51,590 bases of DNA from Fragilaria crotonensis. Taxonomy: Eukaryota > Bacillariophyta > Fragilariophyceae > Fragilariales > Fragilariaceae. The stretch covers positions 1 through 51,590 of the forward strand of contig JAKSYS010000452.1 in the NCBI GenBank assembly GCA_022925895.1, written 5' to 3'. The translations under genes and the position numbers were made by a program. This document shows positions 9,854-21,691 of the stretch, piece by piece; within the stretch, counting starts at the first letter, position 1; every line of letters starts with the position of its first letter. The notes beneath the pieces were generated by a model. It ran no database searches, had not been told where the DNA came from, and saw nothing but the letters and a program-made list of their open reading frames with translations.

Positions 9854-11713
9854 CTATTCAACTTTCAGTCCTCGTACACCCTTGAGACCCATCTTCCCAA
9901 CGGTCTTCTTCAGCAAACTGGGCTGTTCCTTCAAACCAACATCCTTGGCCCACTGATTGGCAAAATGAACAAGATCATCCTTACTCCAATTCACCTTTTT
10001 CGTATGACCATTGTAAAATCCAAGCCACGCACGGTACGCCTGTTCGGCAGACGCCGTCAATTCCTTATCACGAGAAACTCCCGCCAATGCATCTTGCAAA
10101 TATCCACTGCTCTGACTTGTGGTTGGCACTTGCGCACTGACAAGTGGCAAATCATTCAATTGTTGTCGCATCCATCGTTCTTCATAGTCCGCCACCAGGA
10201 GCGCTCCCTTACCGGCCTTGCCGGCACGTGCCGTCCGTCCCAATCGATGAATGTATTGAGCACGTTCGGTCAATCCCACCTGCAATACAAATGACACGTC
10301 AGGATAGTCCATGCCACGCGCCGACACATCGGAGGAAAAGAGGACAGCGTTTTTGGCACTCCGGAATCGATCCGATGCCTTTTGACGAATCGATTGAGAT
10401 TTGCGAGAATGAATTTCCAAGACGGAATATCCCAATTTGGAAGATTGGCTGTTGAAGAGATCGGCCATGAAACCAGTGAGACGGGCAGTTGTGAAAAAAA
10501 CAATAATCTTGTAGTTGGCATTCTGACTGGTATGCTCTGCCAGGATCTGTTCCATTGCCGCGATTTGCTGGTCCTGTGTCGTCACCAACAGGTCCTGCTG
10601 AACGTGCATATGTGTGTGCTCTTCGTCCTCGCCGACAGTATCAATGTAATCGTAATCCTTCTTCATGGACAAGGCGGCAATGTCCGAAACGGACGCGGGC
10701 ATGGTCGCGGAGAACAGCAAGGTTTGACGAGTCGCCTTGGATGGTTCCAAGAGTTTGAGAATCTTTTCTAAATCAGGACGAAATCCTTGATCGAGCAATT
10801 GATCACATTCATCAAAAATCAAAATTTTCATCTTCTGCAACCTTTGCGCGAGTCCAAAATTTTGCAAATGATCCAAGAGACGACCTGGAGTTGCCACCAA
10901 GATTTGAGTGCTCAATTTGAGAGCACGATGGTCTTTTCCAATAGTGGTACCTCCCACAATGGCAACACTTGTCATGTTGGAATGAAATTTGGTGAGACTC
11001 TCTGCCTCGGTTTGAATCTGAAAAGCAAGTTCGCGAGTGGGTGACAATACAAGACATGAAATATCATTGGGGTTGAGTTTGAATTTGGTCAAGAGCTCCA
11101 CGGCTGGAATGAGAAAGGCCAGCGTCTTTCCAGTTCCAGTCTTGGCGCGAGCCAACGTATCGGCTCCCTTGAGAATGCCATGAATGGTCTCCGCTTGCAC
11201 CACCGTCATGCATTCGTATTTAAACACCTCGGCCATGGCGCGTTTCGTCAAATTTGAAATGGGAAGGTCGGCAAAACGTTGATTGGTAATATGTTTTTGG
11301 GTACCTTCGGATGCTGGAGCAGGAACGGAAATGATGGCATCAGACATGTCAGTGTCTTCCTGAGTATCCTCCGCTGAAACATGCTTGTATCGACAGTCAT
11401 CACCACGAGGACATGATCCATTCTGATCAAAGGCACGGCAAGTTTCTGACGAGGGAGCATTCACTCGACGGGGACGTTTGGTAATGGGACCTCCAGCGGC
11501 TGTCCCATCATCGTGCTTTGGTTTTTCCTTGCGGTCTCCTTGGTCATTGGCAGATCCGTTGGTCGCTGGAGGCCTTGTGTTGTTGTTGTTGCTGTTGCTT
11601 CGTCCTCCTCCACCTCCTCGACCCCCTCGTCCTCCACCACGTCCACGTCCTCGTCCACCACCACGGCCCCTTCCTCTGCCTGGGGTGTTGCTACTGCTGT
11701 TTGGTTCACTCAT
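9854..11713 (-). CDS. DEAD-box-family RNA helicase with RGG region, CCCH zinc finger and DECD motif II
   Basis: ATP-dependent RNA helicase, 619 residues, single exon. The N-terminus (11-38) is almost entirely R/G. It is followed by a CCCH finger with C92, C101, C107 and H111 (spacing C-x8-C-x5-C-x3-H). The helicase core is complete: Walker A AKTGTGKT 190-197, PTRELAFQ (Ia), TPGRLLDH (Ib), DECD 301-304 (II), SAT 335-337 (III), SARGMDYPD (V) and HRLGRTARAG (VI). The core most resembles the Mss116/plant RH26-RH31 branch, although DECD is better known from UAP56/DDX39. The RGG tract and CCCH finger suggest direct RNA binding. No targeting peptide is visible, so a nuclear or cytosolic site is likely. 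Confident on family, not on subfamily. Confidence 0.92.
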   Translation of the reverse strand: MSEPNSSSNTPGRGRGRGGGRGRGRGGGRGGRGGGGGRSNSNNNNTRPPATNGSANDQGDRKEKPKHDDGTAAGGPITKRPRRVNAPSSETCRAFDQNGSCPRGDDCRYKHVSAEDTQEDTDMSDAIISVPAPASEGTQKHITNQRFADLPISNLTKRAMAEVFKYECMTVVQAETIHGILKGADTLARAKTGTGKTLAFLIPAVELLTKFKLNPNDISCLVLSPTRELAFQIQTEAESLTKFHSNMTSVAIVGGTTIGKDHRALKLSTQILVATPGRLLDHLQNFGLAQRLQKMKILIFDECDQLLDQGFRPDLEKILKLLEPSKATRQTLLFSATMPASVSDIAALSMKKDYDYIDTVGEDEEHTHMHVQQDLLVTTQDQQIAAMEQILAEHTSQNANYKIIVFFTTARLTGFMADLFNSQSSKLGYSVLEIHSRKSQSIRQKASDRFRSAKNAVLFSSDVSARGMDYPDVSFVLQVGLTERAQYIHRLGRTARAGKAGKGALLVADYEERWMRQQLNDLPLVSAQVPTTSQSSGYLQDALAGVSRDKELTASAEQAYRAWLGFYNGHTKKVNWSKDDLVHFANQWAKDVGLKEQPSLLKKTVGKMGLKGVRGLKVE

Positions 11714-12629
11714 TCTCGTTTGGTCAATTCAGTTCTGGATGAAAGGGCGATATGGGTCTTTTCTTTAGTATTCAGGGAATTTGTGAGAAGGCATTGGATG
11801 ACCGCTATACTGGTCGTACACACCTTTTACATGTTCTCCGTTCTCCCATACCCTCGGACTTCGGACTATGCATACGAATCGTCACATCAACATTTTACAC
11901 ACTGGTGGTCCCTGTCAAGCCTTGCCTCTTTCTGGTCTTGTTTCGACCGCAAGCGTCTACCAAGTACTGTACCGAAGTGGCTCACAGGGTCACCTGTCAC
12001 CCTGTCTGTCACCAGTCACAAGGGTCGTCTGTCGGGTAAGGGCACAAGGTTGCGTGGTACTGGTACAAGTACCACGTAGGCGGGCAGTACTTCGACTCCG
12101 ATACTGCTACTGTACGGATGTATTACTTGCAAGCAAAGTGCTCCTCACTGAGGAGCACATCCTAAGTATATTCAGTATACAGTTTTTAGGGTTTGGAAAC
12201 TGCGAAAGTGTTATAGTACTGTGTACAACATACTGTACATAGAAAAATTTGTACGATAGGTACTGTAGTACGCATCACCGTATTCTAGTACTCGAACAAC
12301 CGTGCTACCGGCACGGAAAAAGAAAGGCGTGTATTCCAATTTTCTATTTAGAATACGAATATATCGCATATCGGATCTATTTGTCGTCAACGACTCTGTT
12401 CTTCATTCAACGCTCTCGGAGCTCGGAGTAGGGGTCTACATAGCCGTACTGGCAGACCTATTCGCATTCGCAAATGACAAAAAATCAATCCTACAGCCAC
12501 GTTTCGTATGGATAATTCTGTAGCACATCATGCGAAGCACATCAGGAGTAGCACATATACTAATAATACTACTACATCGTAGTCTCTAGGGAGTACAATT
12601 CAATTACGGGCACACACGCCATAATCATC
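11714..12629. other. Intergenic region between divergent helicase and glycosyltransferase genes
   Basis: No credible ORF. It contains GTAC-rich palindrome clusters near 12045-12110 and 12215-12290. The promoters of both flanking genes must lie here, but no core element is clear. Confidence 0.45.
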
Positions 12630-14859
12630 ATGACGATGAGCGATCCCCGGAATGCCGCCGTTGCGGCGTCTACTCGAAATAAAGTTACATCCGAACCGCA
12701 GCAGCAACAACAGCAGCAACAACAAGAACGTGCGAAAGGAGGTTCCGTCATGATGAATTACTTTTTGGCCATTCTAGTGGTCTTTGGAAGTGTTCAATTC
12801 TATTTCAACTTTCATCAAGACAGTAATGTCGATCATCAGATGGATAGCATTGAAGCATTTCAGCGAAATCATTTTATTAAATCGCATTCTCTTGCGAGAG
12901 TTAAGGGCGACTTGAAAACGTTTCTTATGAAGGATCTGAAGGAGCCTAAAGCTCGTAGTGATCATCATGTCCATCTTGCGGCGGTGGGAATCAAAGGAGG
13001 TCAAGGACACAAACAACAACAACAACAACAACAGCAACAACAACAACAACAAGAAAAAGAAGAACAAGAAGATGAAGAACGAGAATTTGATTACCGAGAA
13101 CAAGATATCGATAAACATTATCTTGCAGGATTGAGTTGCGAACGCTTTGGAGGTCCATCAGACGAAGATGCTGCGGAAATGGTCTTCTGGGAGGATATTC
13201 CTTCCGACAGTCTGCACATTTCTCCGTTTCAGGACCCAAAGCGAAAGCAATACCTCACCTTTGAAGCTGATCATGGTGCGTATGGTTGGGAACTATGTTT
13301 CGGCTACTATTGATTTTTGTATTGATTATTGAACTCACTCATGCACTGCCCTATCGTTGACAGGCGGTTGGAATAACATTCGCATGGCCATGGAAACCAC
13401 CATGACCATGGCCGTCGCCATGGGCCGAACTCTTGTATTACCACCAGCCCAAGGCATGTACCTTTTATCCAAGCCCAAGTCAGAACACACTGGAAAAGAA
13501 CAAACCAAGGACTTTACGTTTGCGGACTTTTTTCACATGGAAAGTATTGCCGATGAACATGTGGGCATGGAGGTTATCACTATGAAAGAATTTCTGGAAC
13601 GAGAGGGATTGACTGGAAACTTGCGAGATCAAAAGACCGGAGAGGTTGTGTTTCCTCCTGGGAATCGAACCGACTATGATGGTGCCGATCACCAAGCGAT
13701 ATCCAAGACGTTGGAGGCGTATTTGCAGCGAGTCGGCATGGTGCCACCTTGGGATCCGGAAGAATGCTTGGCAGCATTCCCAGCCTCAAAAGATCCAAAG
13801 GACGTCAAGCCATTGAAAAGATGTTTGAGGACGTCAAAACGTTCCCATCCTATACGCACTTTATCGGAAACCCCGTTCCTGTCAATGGAACTGCCATTGA
13901 TCGATTGAAGGAAAATCGAGCGGATCGCAAGGAGCTCTGCATTTATGATGAAAAGTGGCAAAATGTGCAGCTCATGCACTTTTCAGAAGGAGCCGAAGGG
14001 GAGGTGGGAGCACGACTGTTGGTGCATTTCTATGCGTTCCTTTTCTTTCAGGATTGGAAACACGATTTGTGGATGAAGCGTTTTGTTCGAGATCACGTTC
14101 GTTATATTGATGAAATTCAGGTACGTCGCATCGCTACGGTGTTGATGAGCATTGCGTGATTCCCATATTCCTCACACCTCAAATTATTCTACTCCTGGTC
14201 GCGGTCATTGTTTGTCTTGGATGCCATATTAGTGCGCTGCTGCTCGCATCGTGACAGAACTACGGGCCAGGTCTCGCGCCAAGGGCGATGCCAACGGGGA
14301 CTACAATGCCTACCATATTCGGCGAGGCGACTTTCAATACAAAGACACCCGGTATGAGGCACCCCGCATTATCAAGAATTCGGCCAAGGAGATGACGACG
14401 GGCGGTCTTGTCTACATTGCATCGGATGAGAAGGACCAAACATTCTTTCAGCCATTCAGAGAGATCTATGATGTTGTCATGTTGGATGATTTCAAACATT
14501 TGCTGGTGGGCGTCAATACCAACTATTACGGCATGATTGATTCGTTGATTGCCTCGCGATCAAAAATCTTCTTCGGATGTTGGTTCTCAACGTTTACTGG
14601 ATACATTAATCGACTACGCGGTTTCCACAACAACAAACGAAAGGGGCCTGGGTACGAGATGGGATATCATTCGTCCTACTACTATGCCCTCGATGACCGC
14701 AAGTATCACATTCAGGAATTCTATCCCGTCAAGAAGTCATTCTACGCTCGTGAATTCCCCACGGCATGGCGACTTATTGATGAGGGTATTCAAGAACTCG
14801 CAGAGGCAGACGCAACATCCAATGTAGAGGGTGGTGAAGGAAGCAAAGCAGCACTGTAG
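12630..14859 (+). CDS. GDP-fucose protein O-fucosyltransferase-like glycosyltransferase, 3 exons, one frame break
   Basis: Type II Golgi-membrane glycosyltransferase of the O-FucT/GT65-68-like superfold. Exons are 12630-13275, 13364-14120 and 14233-14859; introns have GTGCGT/CAG and GTACGT/TAG borders. The joined message gives 676 residues if one base is added at ~13809, where AAGCC appears for an expected AAGGCC. The N-terminus has a poly-Q run (24-32), one membrane anchor (~40-60) and a second poly-Q/E stalk (~128-150). The nucleotide-sugar signature GGWNNIRM is formed exactly across intron 1 (~216-223), and the catalytic-type motif HIRRGDF lies at ~496-502. Without the added base the frame stops at 13908. 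The 3' end of this gene plus ~370 bp of downstream DNA is duplicated at 28.7-29.6 kb. Acceptor protein unknown. Confidence 0.85.
13276..13363 (+). other. Intron 1 of the O-fucosyltransferase-like gene (88 bp)
   Basis: It starts GTGCGT and ends GACAG. Splicing joins CAT G to GC GGT TGG and so completes the conserved GGWNNIRM motif. Confidence 0.85.
14121..14232 (+). other. Intron 2 of the O-fucosyltransferase-like gene (112 bp)
   Basis: It starts GTACGT and ends ATTAG. Splicing in phase 0 joins DEIQ to CAAARIV and continues the frame to the HIRRGDF motif. Confidence 0.82.
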
Positions 14860-15097
14860 TGGAGCGCTCAGGCGCTACAGTCGCTATCTTTATTTATAGT
14901 TAATGAAACCATGTGTATGTTACTGCAGTACGATGGGTGTTTGCAGCAATCGTCTCGACTACTTCAGGTCAGCAGGTGGCTGGATGATTCCGGCTGTCCG
15001 AAGTGTTTGAGGCTTGAAGTAGGATTCCCTAGCAACTCGAGTTTTATGACAGAGTTCCTCACTCACTTTGCAAAGAAAGCCACACAACTCACCTCCC

Positions 15098-15202
15098 TCA
15101 ATCGTTGATCCTGTCAAACTCTTGATGGCACTTGAGTACCACCACCGTCAGATATCGAAAAATCCAGATACTGGCATTATCACTTCTGTTGCCTGGAATG
15201 AT
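15098..15202 (-). pseudogene. Relic of PCC1 exon 2 (paralogue of 29488-29598)
   Basis: Minus-strand sequence here matches the second exon of the PCC1-type gene at 29.5 kb nearly base for base, including the acceptor side at 15203-15204 and the terminal ...FDRIND stop. It retains the five-T run that the 29.5-kb copy has reduced to four, but has lost a base shortly after it. No exon 1 is found upstream. It lies directly behind the fucosyltransferase gene, convergent to it. Confidence 0.75.
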
Positions 15203-16984
15203 CTGTATTGTTTAGGAGTTTACTAGTACTAGTGGCGAAATGCGAAGAAGCCGAGGATCGCTACTAAACACACGAAGAACAAGGCTGGAAAGGATGGCAA
15301 GCCTAACGTCATTAAGACCCTTAAAGCTGTCAAACAATCCGTATCCCAGGTTACCAAGTTAATCAAGCCCGAAGAAGTCCAATCCACGACGCAGTTGACT
15401 GATTCTTCCTTTGAGGCAACACCGATGAACAAAGGCAATGGCTAATTGCCCCATTGAACCAACGCCGCCTTGACACTTGACACGCCAAACAAAACCAAGA
15501 GATGTGTTTCATTTTGTGAACGGTTTGGAATTTCATTTTTCAGACATTCCGGGAATCTGGATGAAATTTGTACTTTAACATCGACAATGCTATTGAAAAT
15601 GTTATTGTTTTTCAGTACTTTTGAAAGTACGAAATTTTAGGCGAACCCGGATTTTACTTTTTGTTCATTTTGCTGAATTTGGGGTGAGCCGGTACAAGTA
15701 CCGGTAGAATGAAGTTCGGACTTCGTTGTTCGGTACTCGAGTACTGGTAGTTTTGCCGAAATTAAGGTCTGCGAAACTACCGAAAACAACGGTGACGTGG
15801 CACTTTTCTCTCGTACAACGCCGTGTTAAAAATGGTCAAACTTTGACAGTCAAAGGGATAGTGATAAAGAAGTGAATTCAAAATTCTGATGTTACAAAGT
15901 ACTCACCATGACCCCCATGAAGGCCATGGATGCTTTGAAATTCCATCAGGATTGATCTGTGACGTATGCTTTGCAGATTTTTTGGAGGTCATCTGATGTC
16001 AAATGATGTGCAGTGTCTGGTATGAAGGCTGTGTACAAACATTGCTGGCAGTGGCAACAACATCACCACATTCCTGATCCCAAGTACAACAGGGCAACAA
16101 ATATGTAACAAAAGCATAAAAGCACAGCTCCATTGTGCACTGATTAATTGCTTCCTTTGCCATATTCAAAAGCAACCAGCAGATGCTGATTCATTGAGTG
16201 CTGAGGGAAGCAAGCAATGGCCAGTGAAGCGGGGCGGGTCACCAACAAACTGAGACGAGGCCCTGAAGGAAGGTGTGGCCTTTGTGCTAATACTTGTTGA
16301 CATCTTAACAAATTTCTTGGAGAGCAGAGTAGAGGATGGGCGGATTATGGGGGGAGAGTTGTTGATGACACCCCCCCCCCTGCTATACCAGATTTTCTGG
16401 TGGGGGCTGTGTTGCATGTCACCATTGGATCATCCAAAGAAGCACCACAACATAAGATGGATTGGTTCTTGTTGGTAAAGGTGTTGAGGGAAGGTATTGT
16501 AAACATTGATGCCCTTCTCCAATATCTTGTTCAATGTTGCATAATGCCAAGATGACGGATTCAAGTTGGTGAGATTAAATGCTGGTACTAGCTAACTCAC
16601 AGAGTGCACTTCAATCCTTCAAAGAATGTTTGGGCCAACTAGGTAAAGAAAAGAATCCAGTGAAGGAGCATCATGGTGGTTTTGTTAGTGCATGTCCAAT
16701 ATGAGCTTGGTGGAATCTGACTTCCCATCCTGACGGGCGGGACAGCAAAGGGATCCACATTGAAAGGTACAATTAGCAGTACTCTTTGGACTAAACTTAG
16801 CAATTGCAAACAAATGCAGAACCATGGAGAGTTGGTACACTTAGCTATAAGTTCATTCGGAAAGAGAAAGAGGAAATTTAAGGCACTTCATGGTTCGTAA
16901 ACAACGACAAACAACTACTACCGAATGTAAGCCGAAAATAAGTTTCAAAACGACCGAAAAAAGCTATTTTCGATATCTTCGTGT
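15203..16984. other. Gene-free stretch
   Basis: No ORF resembles a known protein. It contains a run of ten C at ~16371-16380. Around 16690-16720 there is a short phrase (ATGAGCTTGGTGGAATC) that recurs near 44252-44270, suggesting a dispersed repeat family. I cannot define its ends. Confidence 0.4.
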
Positions 16985-18118
16985 TTACAAGAAAATAATG
17001 AGGCCTGTCCCCGAGGCGCTGTTTCTCTTTTCCGCCGCCTTAGAGTAACTCTTCTGAATCTGGTAAAATAAGACTCCAAAGACCAGGGTAGCACCGACGA
17101 AAGAAAGTAGCCCAAGGTGATGCTGGAACAAGACCGCCGACATCGTGATGGAAACGAGCTGCCGCGTTGTCATAATGATAGTAAAGACAATAGGTCCGAA
17201 TTCTTTGATTGTGTAAAACATACAGAGCTGCGCCGTTGCGAATGCGATGGCCGTGACAATGTTATAAACCAGAACCTGTGGATTGACTAGGAGGAACTCA
17301 TGCACCTTCAAAAAGTCACCAGTCGCAATCAACCCTAACGTGGTAATGATAATGGCACTGGTGTTGACTCCCAACATCATCTGATATTGATCAATATTCG
17401 CTTTTGCATTATTCTTGTAGAGACGACTCTGCCACTGCGTCGTGAAGGAATCAGAACAAACATAGCAGACCATGAGGAGGAGCCCCTTGATTTCGGTATT
17501 GGTATCAAAGTCGGACGACTTGCTTGCCGTGCTAAAGACAGCGACACCGACTGTGATGAGGAATGCTTCGAAGAACTGGTTCCAAGGATAAACAGTACCC
17601 CTGAGTAGCTTCCCCATGAGCATGACAGGAATGATCTTCGAAGACTTGAAGACAGTCTGGACTGGAAAGGATACGTACGCGAGCGATGCATATTGCGACC
17701 ACGCACTCGTCGTGTTCGAAATGGCACAGGGAGTAAAGGCTAGCAATGGGGCCATGTTGTTTCCGAACACGGAGCCATGCTTGAGCTTGACGCAAATCAT
17801 GGCAACAATGACTGCCAGGAAACGATTCGAAAAGACCGAAAAGGCAGCGCTTGGGAATCGACCAGTGGGGGAGCTGGGATTAGAGGTGAACTTAGTCGTC
17901 ATGATAAGTTCTTGCATGTAACCCCAGGTAAGATATGAGACTTGAAGACCGCCAACGCAGATGCAGAATTTGAATGCAGAGAACCAGAACTGTGGGTTAT
18001 TGGGGCATGCTTTAATGACCAATAGTTCCCAGAACGTGGTTCCCATTTGGCGTGAATCTGGTTCCATTTCCGCTTCATCGCTATCTTTTGTCTCGATAGA
18101 GGGCACCAGCGGTTTCAT
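16985..18118 (-). CDS. UAA-family transporter, PAPS transporter-like (SLC35B2/B3)
   Basis: Multi-pass Golgi nucleotide-sulfate/sugar antiporter, 377 residues, single exon, ATG at 18118. The sequence shows about ten hydrophobic segments. It has the stretch SYLTWGYMQELIMT near the first helix and the highly characteristic YVSFPVQTVFKSSKIIPVMLMGK region near 145-167, where KSSK(I/V)IPVM is the SLC35B2/B3 hallmark. A C-terminal QIQKSYSKAAEKRN tail faces the cytosol. Its substrate is inferred to be 3'-phosphoadenosine 5'-phosphosulfate, the sulfate donor for polysaccharides, but UDP-sugar transport by the same family cannot be excluded. Confidence 0.85.
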   Translation of the reverse strand: MKPLVPSIETKDSDEAEMEPDSRQMGTTFWELLVIKACPNNPQFWFSAFKFCICVGGLQVSYLTWGYMQELIMTTKFTSNPSSPTGRFPSAAFSVFSNRFLAVIVAMICVKLKHGSVFGNNMAPLLAFTPCAISNTTSAWSQYASLAYVSFPVQTVFKSSKIIPVMLMGKLLRGTVYPWNQFFEAFLITVGVAVFSTASKSSDFDTNTEIKGLLLMVCYVCSDSFTTQWQSRLYKNNAKANIDQYQMMLGVNTSAIIITTLGLIATGDFLKVHEFLLVNPQVLVYNIVTAIAFATAQLCMFYTIKEFGPIVFTIIMTTRQLVSITMSAVLFQHHLGLLSFVGATLVFGVLFYQIQKSYSKAAEKRNSASGTGLIIFL

Positions 18119-19650
18119 TTGACTGCGATCGAGATGTCATCGAAGAGTCAGCCTCAATTAATGCGTAGTATCAAAACGCGTTGGCAAAGCAGTACATATT
18201 CAGCGGCGAATGTTAAACAATCATGGCTTCGTGGACACTCACCTTTCCATGTCCTCGTCGTTCATCGGTGCAGATACCGACGGATTACTCATGGTAGGTG
18301 GTCTCGTTTCGGTCCCAGGCTTTCTCTTCACTGTTGGGCGTTGGGCGTTGGGCGTTGGGCGGCTCATGTGGCAAATAGAGTGCCCTGCGCCCTGCGCCCT
18401 GCTCATGAAATTCTTGAGGTTCCGGAATATCTTCTTTTCGACGCGTTTGTCGAATGAAATGAACATAATTTCGTATTCGACATACATTGTACAGTACATA
18501 CACTACATACTACTTTTTTTAAATTAAATTTATGGATAGACCTATCGAAATTAATAGTAGAAATGTACCTACGACAAATTCGAATCGAAAAAAAATGAAA
18601 GAAGGGTTGGAAAAAAGCACAGTTAACGACTGGTATGATGGTATGATATGATAATCCGATGAATGAATTCTTCACGTTTGATTCCTATGGAATTACTTGA
18701 GATACTCCGACGCATTCGATCGAAGCCTTGTAATTAGGAATCGTCAAGATACACATGTTTTCTAGCAGTTTCTTAAATTTTCTCAAGTTTTCTCAAACTT
18801 TCTTAAGAAACTTTAAGAAGATTTGAGTTGCTAAAAAAAAAAAACTTAAATAATCTACGTGAACTTGGTAATAAAACCGCGCCTTCTTAAACTTTCTTAA
18901 ATAATCTCAACCTTTCTCAATCGGACGTGAGAAAAAAGAAGTTGCTCATATTTTCTTAAACCTTCTCATACTTTCTCAACTCTACTTAACGCAAGATTCC
19001 TATCTGTAACTCTTGTTCGAAAACAATTTGTCCGAACGATGGTCTGCCAAATAGGACAAAATGAAATCACTATATTGTAGAACAAGCTCGTGTGTAGGAA
19101 GGTTATGGTGACTTCGGTAGGACACAAATAGTTAATCGCCAAACAGATTATATAAAGTCATTCTCGATTTATACTTAATAAAGTCTCTGAGGTGCGTCAC
19201 GTTTTGACATGAGATCTGATCGTGAATTACAGAATTTCGTCCTTTAACATTTTCGATGTGCACTGACACATTCTAACCAAACCCTGTACCAATAGTACGG
19301 CGTACGATACACGATGAAGAAGGAATTCCGGAACCTCCTGAGTCCAAGGTCTCGGCAAGTTTTCCAAGGGCTCATCACCCAATAATTCGTGATTCAACTT
19401 CGATATGGGAGTTTGCGGGACTAGTTCTCGTCCAACTTGGCAGTCGAAGTTTCCGAGATTCTTGTATCCAAGTTGTAAGTTGTAACTCCAGGTTGCTTGC
19501 AGCATCCATCTTATCAGAACCGCTCATTTTTTGCGGAGGTCCGAGATCTTCAAAGGATAATTCCTGTTGTGGTCACTACCAACATGTCAAGTAGAAATAG
19601 GTTTAGCAACCGCAAAAGCCTCCGCAAAATCATTGTTCGGTATCATAAAT
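18119..19650. other. Gene-free stretch with simple repeats
   Basis: It holds a 7-bp tandem repeat (CGTTGGG about four times at ~18338-18361), a second 7-bp repeat (CCCTGCG about three times at ~18382-18402) and the TTTCTYAA repeat tract described separately. The short frames at 18.2-18.7 kb and 19.2-19.5 kb look random. Confidence 0.5.
18760..18985. repeat. Degenerate ~10-bp TTTCTTAAAN/TTTCTCAANN repeat tract
   Basis: About 220 bp made of loosely repeated units such as TTTCTTAAAT, TTTCTCAAGT, TTTCTCAAAC and ACTTTCTTAA, many spaced close to 10 bp, interrupted by a 12-A run at ~18833-18844 and by inverted copies (TTTAAGAAG). The near-helical spacing of A/T tracts suggests intrinsically bent DNA. 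Nothing coding is seen. Confidence 0.6.
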
Positions 19651-19713
19651 GATGAGTTCACAACACAACGTTGCATAATTCTTTTGAAGTTCTGTTGTTG
19701 ACAGCTCTGTCTC

Positions 19714-21640
19714 TTGACAGCATCCAATCAGTCCCTGTCCTTTCCTTTCTTTGTGCTTCCGAAGTCCATTCTTGTCATGTCGACGATACAATCGATTGTG
19801 ACGGGTGAAGGGAGACGGGATTATGTAAGCATTCATATGCTAGTACAGAACACGACAACCTTGCCTTCTTGTATGATGACAAGCCTTGAAACTGCTTATG
19901 ATCCTCCTCCTGCTCACGAAGATGCTTTGCATACAGAGACACCAGGAAATGTTGCTGGCGCATCTAATCCTGCTGCTGATCTAGGTGTAAGAGGACAACA
20001 AGAAGGTCTCGACTCAGCACTATCAGCAGCATTCGTCGCAGTCAAACCTGCACCACAAGTACCATCAGTATGTCAACAACTGTACGTCGACTCAGGCAAC
20101 GACAAGATGGTACTCTAGTAGTACCTCATGTCCATCGGCCTCAAGAACAATGGTGGCGAACCTTTAGTTGCATTTGAGAAGGAGCCCTGGTGCTCCCTTC
20201 CAAAGAACCAGTTCCGGTCTCCAAAGAACACTGATCTTGTAAAGGAAATTCGGCGACGTGCAAATCTTCTATCAAGGAACATGACTTTGCTGCCGAGGCC
20301 AACAAACTGGGCGAGAATGCAGATGATGGAATGGTTAGATAGCAATCCTGTGTCTGAAGCTTGCGATGTCAACTTTCTGACTTCTGAAAATTTGAGGCTC
20401 CACGAGGTGTATGACAGGATGCGAAGTGAGCGTCAGCAGCAAGAATCAAGTGCCAACACGATGGACGATGCAACGGACGTTTCAAGAGGAGGTGGGGCAG
20501 GTCCATGATGGCGGGGGAATGGCTGTGCCGTATATGCGTATAATCATGTGCCTAACCGAAGATGATGTAGCTAAAGTCCTTATTCCTTGTTTGAGCAAAC
20601 ACTCTTTTGCGAGCAGACTTGGACGCTTGTAACTCTATTAGTAGGTAAGTGCTGTGTGTGTCATGACTGGTGTGCATCATGTTGCTTGTGGTTTCACTCA
20701 TTCGAACTAACCTTCTAACACCAGTATGCTCGCTCGTTCTCTAGACCCCAAAACGTATTTGAACGTATTGTAGAGCTGTGGAACAGCTCTGCCTTCAATC
20801 CTCTAGCTCCCCCGTCATTGTGTCATGAAGACTTCATGACTTCGATAGACTGTCGTCACGACCTTGTTGTTCATCTTGCCCCCGCCACACCGCAGAGGAT
20901 TCAAGACTTTTTTACCTCAACGCACTCAGAGCTCCTACGAATTATATCTAATTGGGAGGAGATGAGTGGGCGAGGCAATGGAGGCAGAGAAAATGAAGAT
21001 GCTACTGTTGACGACAATGGTAGCTCAACATCCATTGACTTCTAGGAGCTGCCACCAGCAACAATGGGTGGCAATCTTTGCAACAGACCACCCAGGGCCC
21101 TCGACAATCGTGCGGCCTTCTTGAATGGGAGGCCATCGTACTTGCTTTATTATTGGGAAGTGGCTGACACACATCAGTTGTTGGCCTCTTCCCTCCAGCG
21201 CCTCGGCGACAATGCCAATGCCTCAAGTGCATTGTCTCCTCCTTTTATTTCGATCAAGGAGGAGCAGCATTACAAGCAGCGGTGGCAGCTCTCAAGTCCG
21301 CAGACGCGAACGTCATTATGACCATGCTGTGCTGAGGATGGCTCCATTTGTGCATTCGCTTCAGGCTCATGCCGATTCACAACAAGAGCTTCTTGCCGAT
21401 CGTGCAAGAGATCGACAACATGAAAGAGAAGAAAACAGTCGGAAACGTCGCTTCAATCGTCGTTCGGAGTTGATGGATGAAGCTAGTAGACGGTATCGAA
21501 GACGAGATAGTGCAGAAGTAGCAGATTTGCTTGACAAAAGAAGCTTACAACTATCAGAGTTCTATGATTTGGAAGTGGCTAGTAAATTGGAGCATGAGAT
21601 TGTTCGGTTCGAGAGCAAACATGATGATAACCAGTCCTAG
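19714..21640 (+). pseudogene. Transposon accessory protein, fragmented
   Basis: At least four consecutive pieces in different frames (19714-20118, 20128-20508, then ~20411-20632, 20818-21045, 21064-21640) read like one protein. There is a basic segment DLVKEIRRRANLL followed by PRPTNW near 20245-20315, a stretch of polar residues, and a C-terminal arginine-rich coiled-coil-like part (SRKRRFNRRSELMDEASRR near 21430-21490). It is not a protein family I can name. Its place opposite a Harbinger transposase suggests the Myb/SANT-like partner, but I do not see the tryptophan pattern of a clear SANT domain. It may be decayed, or the breaks may be sequence errors as elsewhere. Confidence 0.45.
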
Positions 21641-21691
21641 TTTTTGTTTTGTCACGGTCTCAATGTTTCACGTGTCGAAGTATTCATACAA

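Noticed and set aside
12774..13118. Minus-strand frame with long leucine runs
   Set aside because: It is the complement of the poly-Q/E coding repeats in the fucosyltransferase gene.
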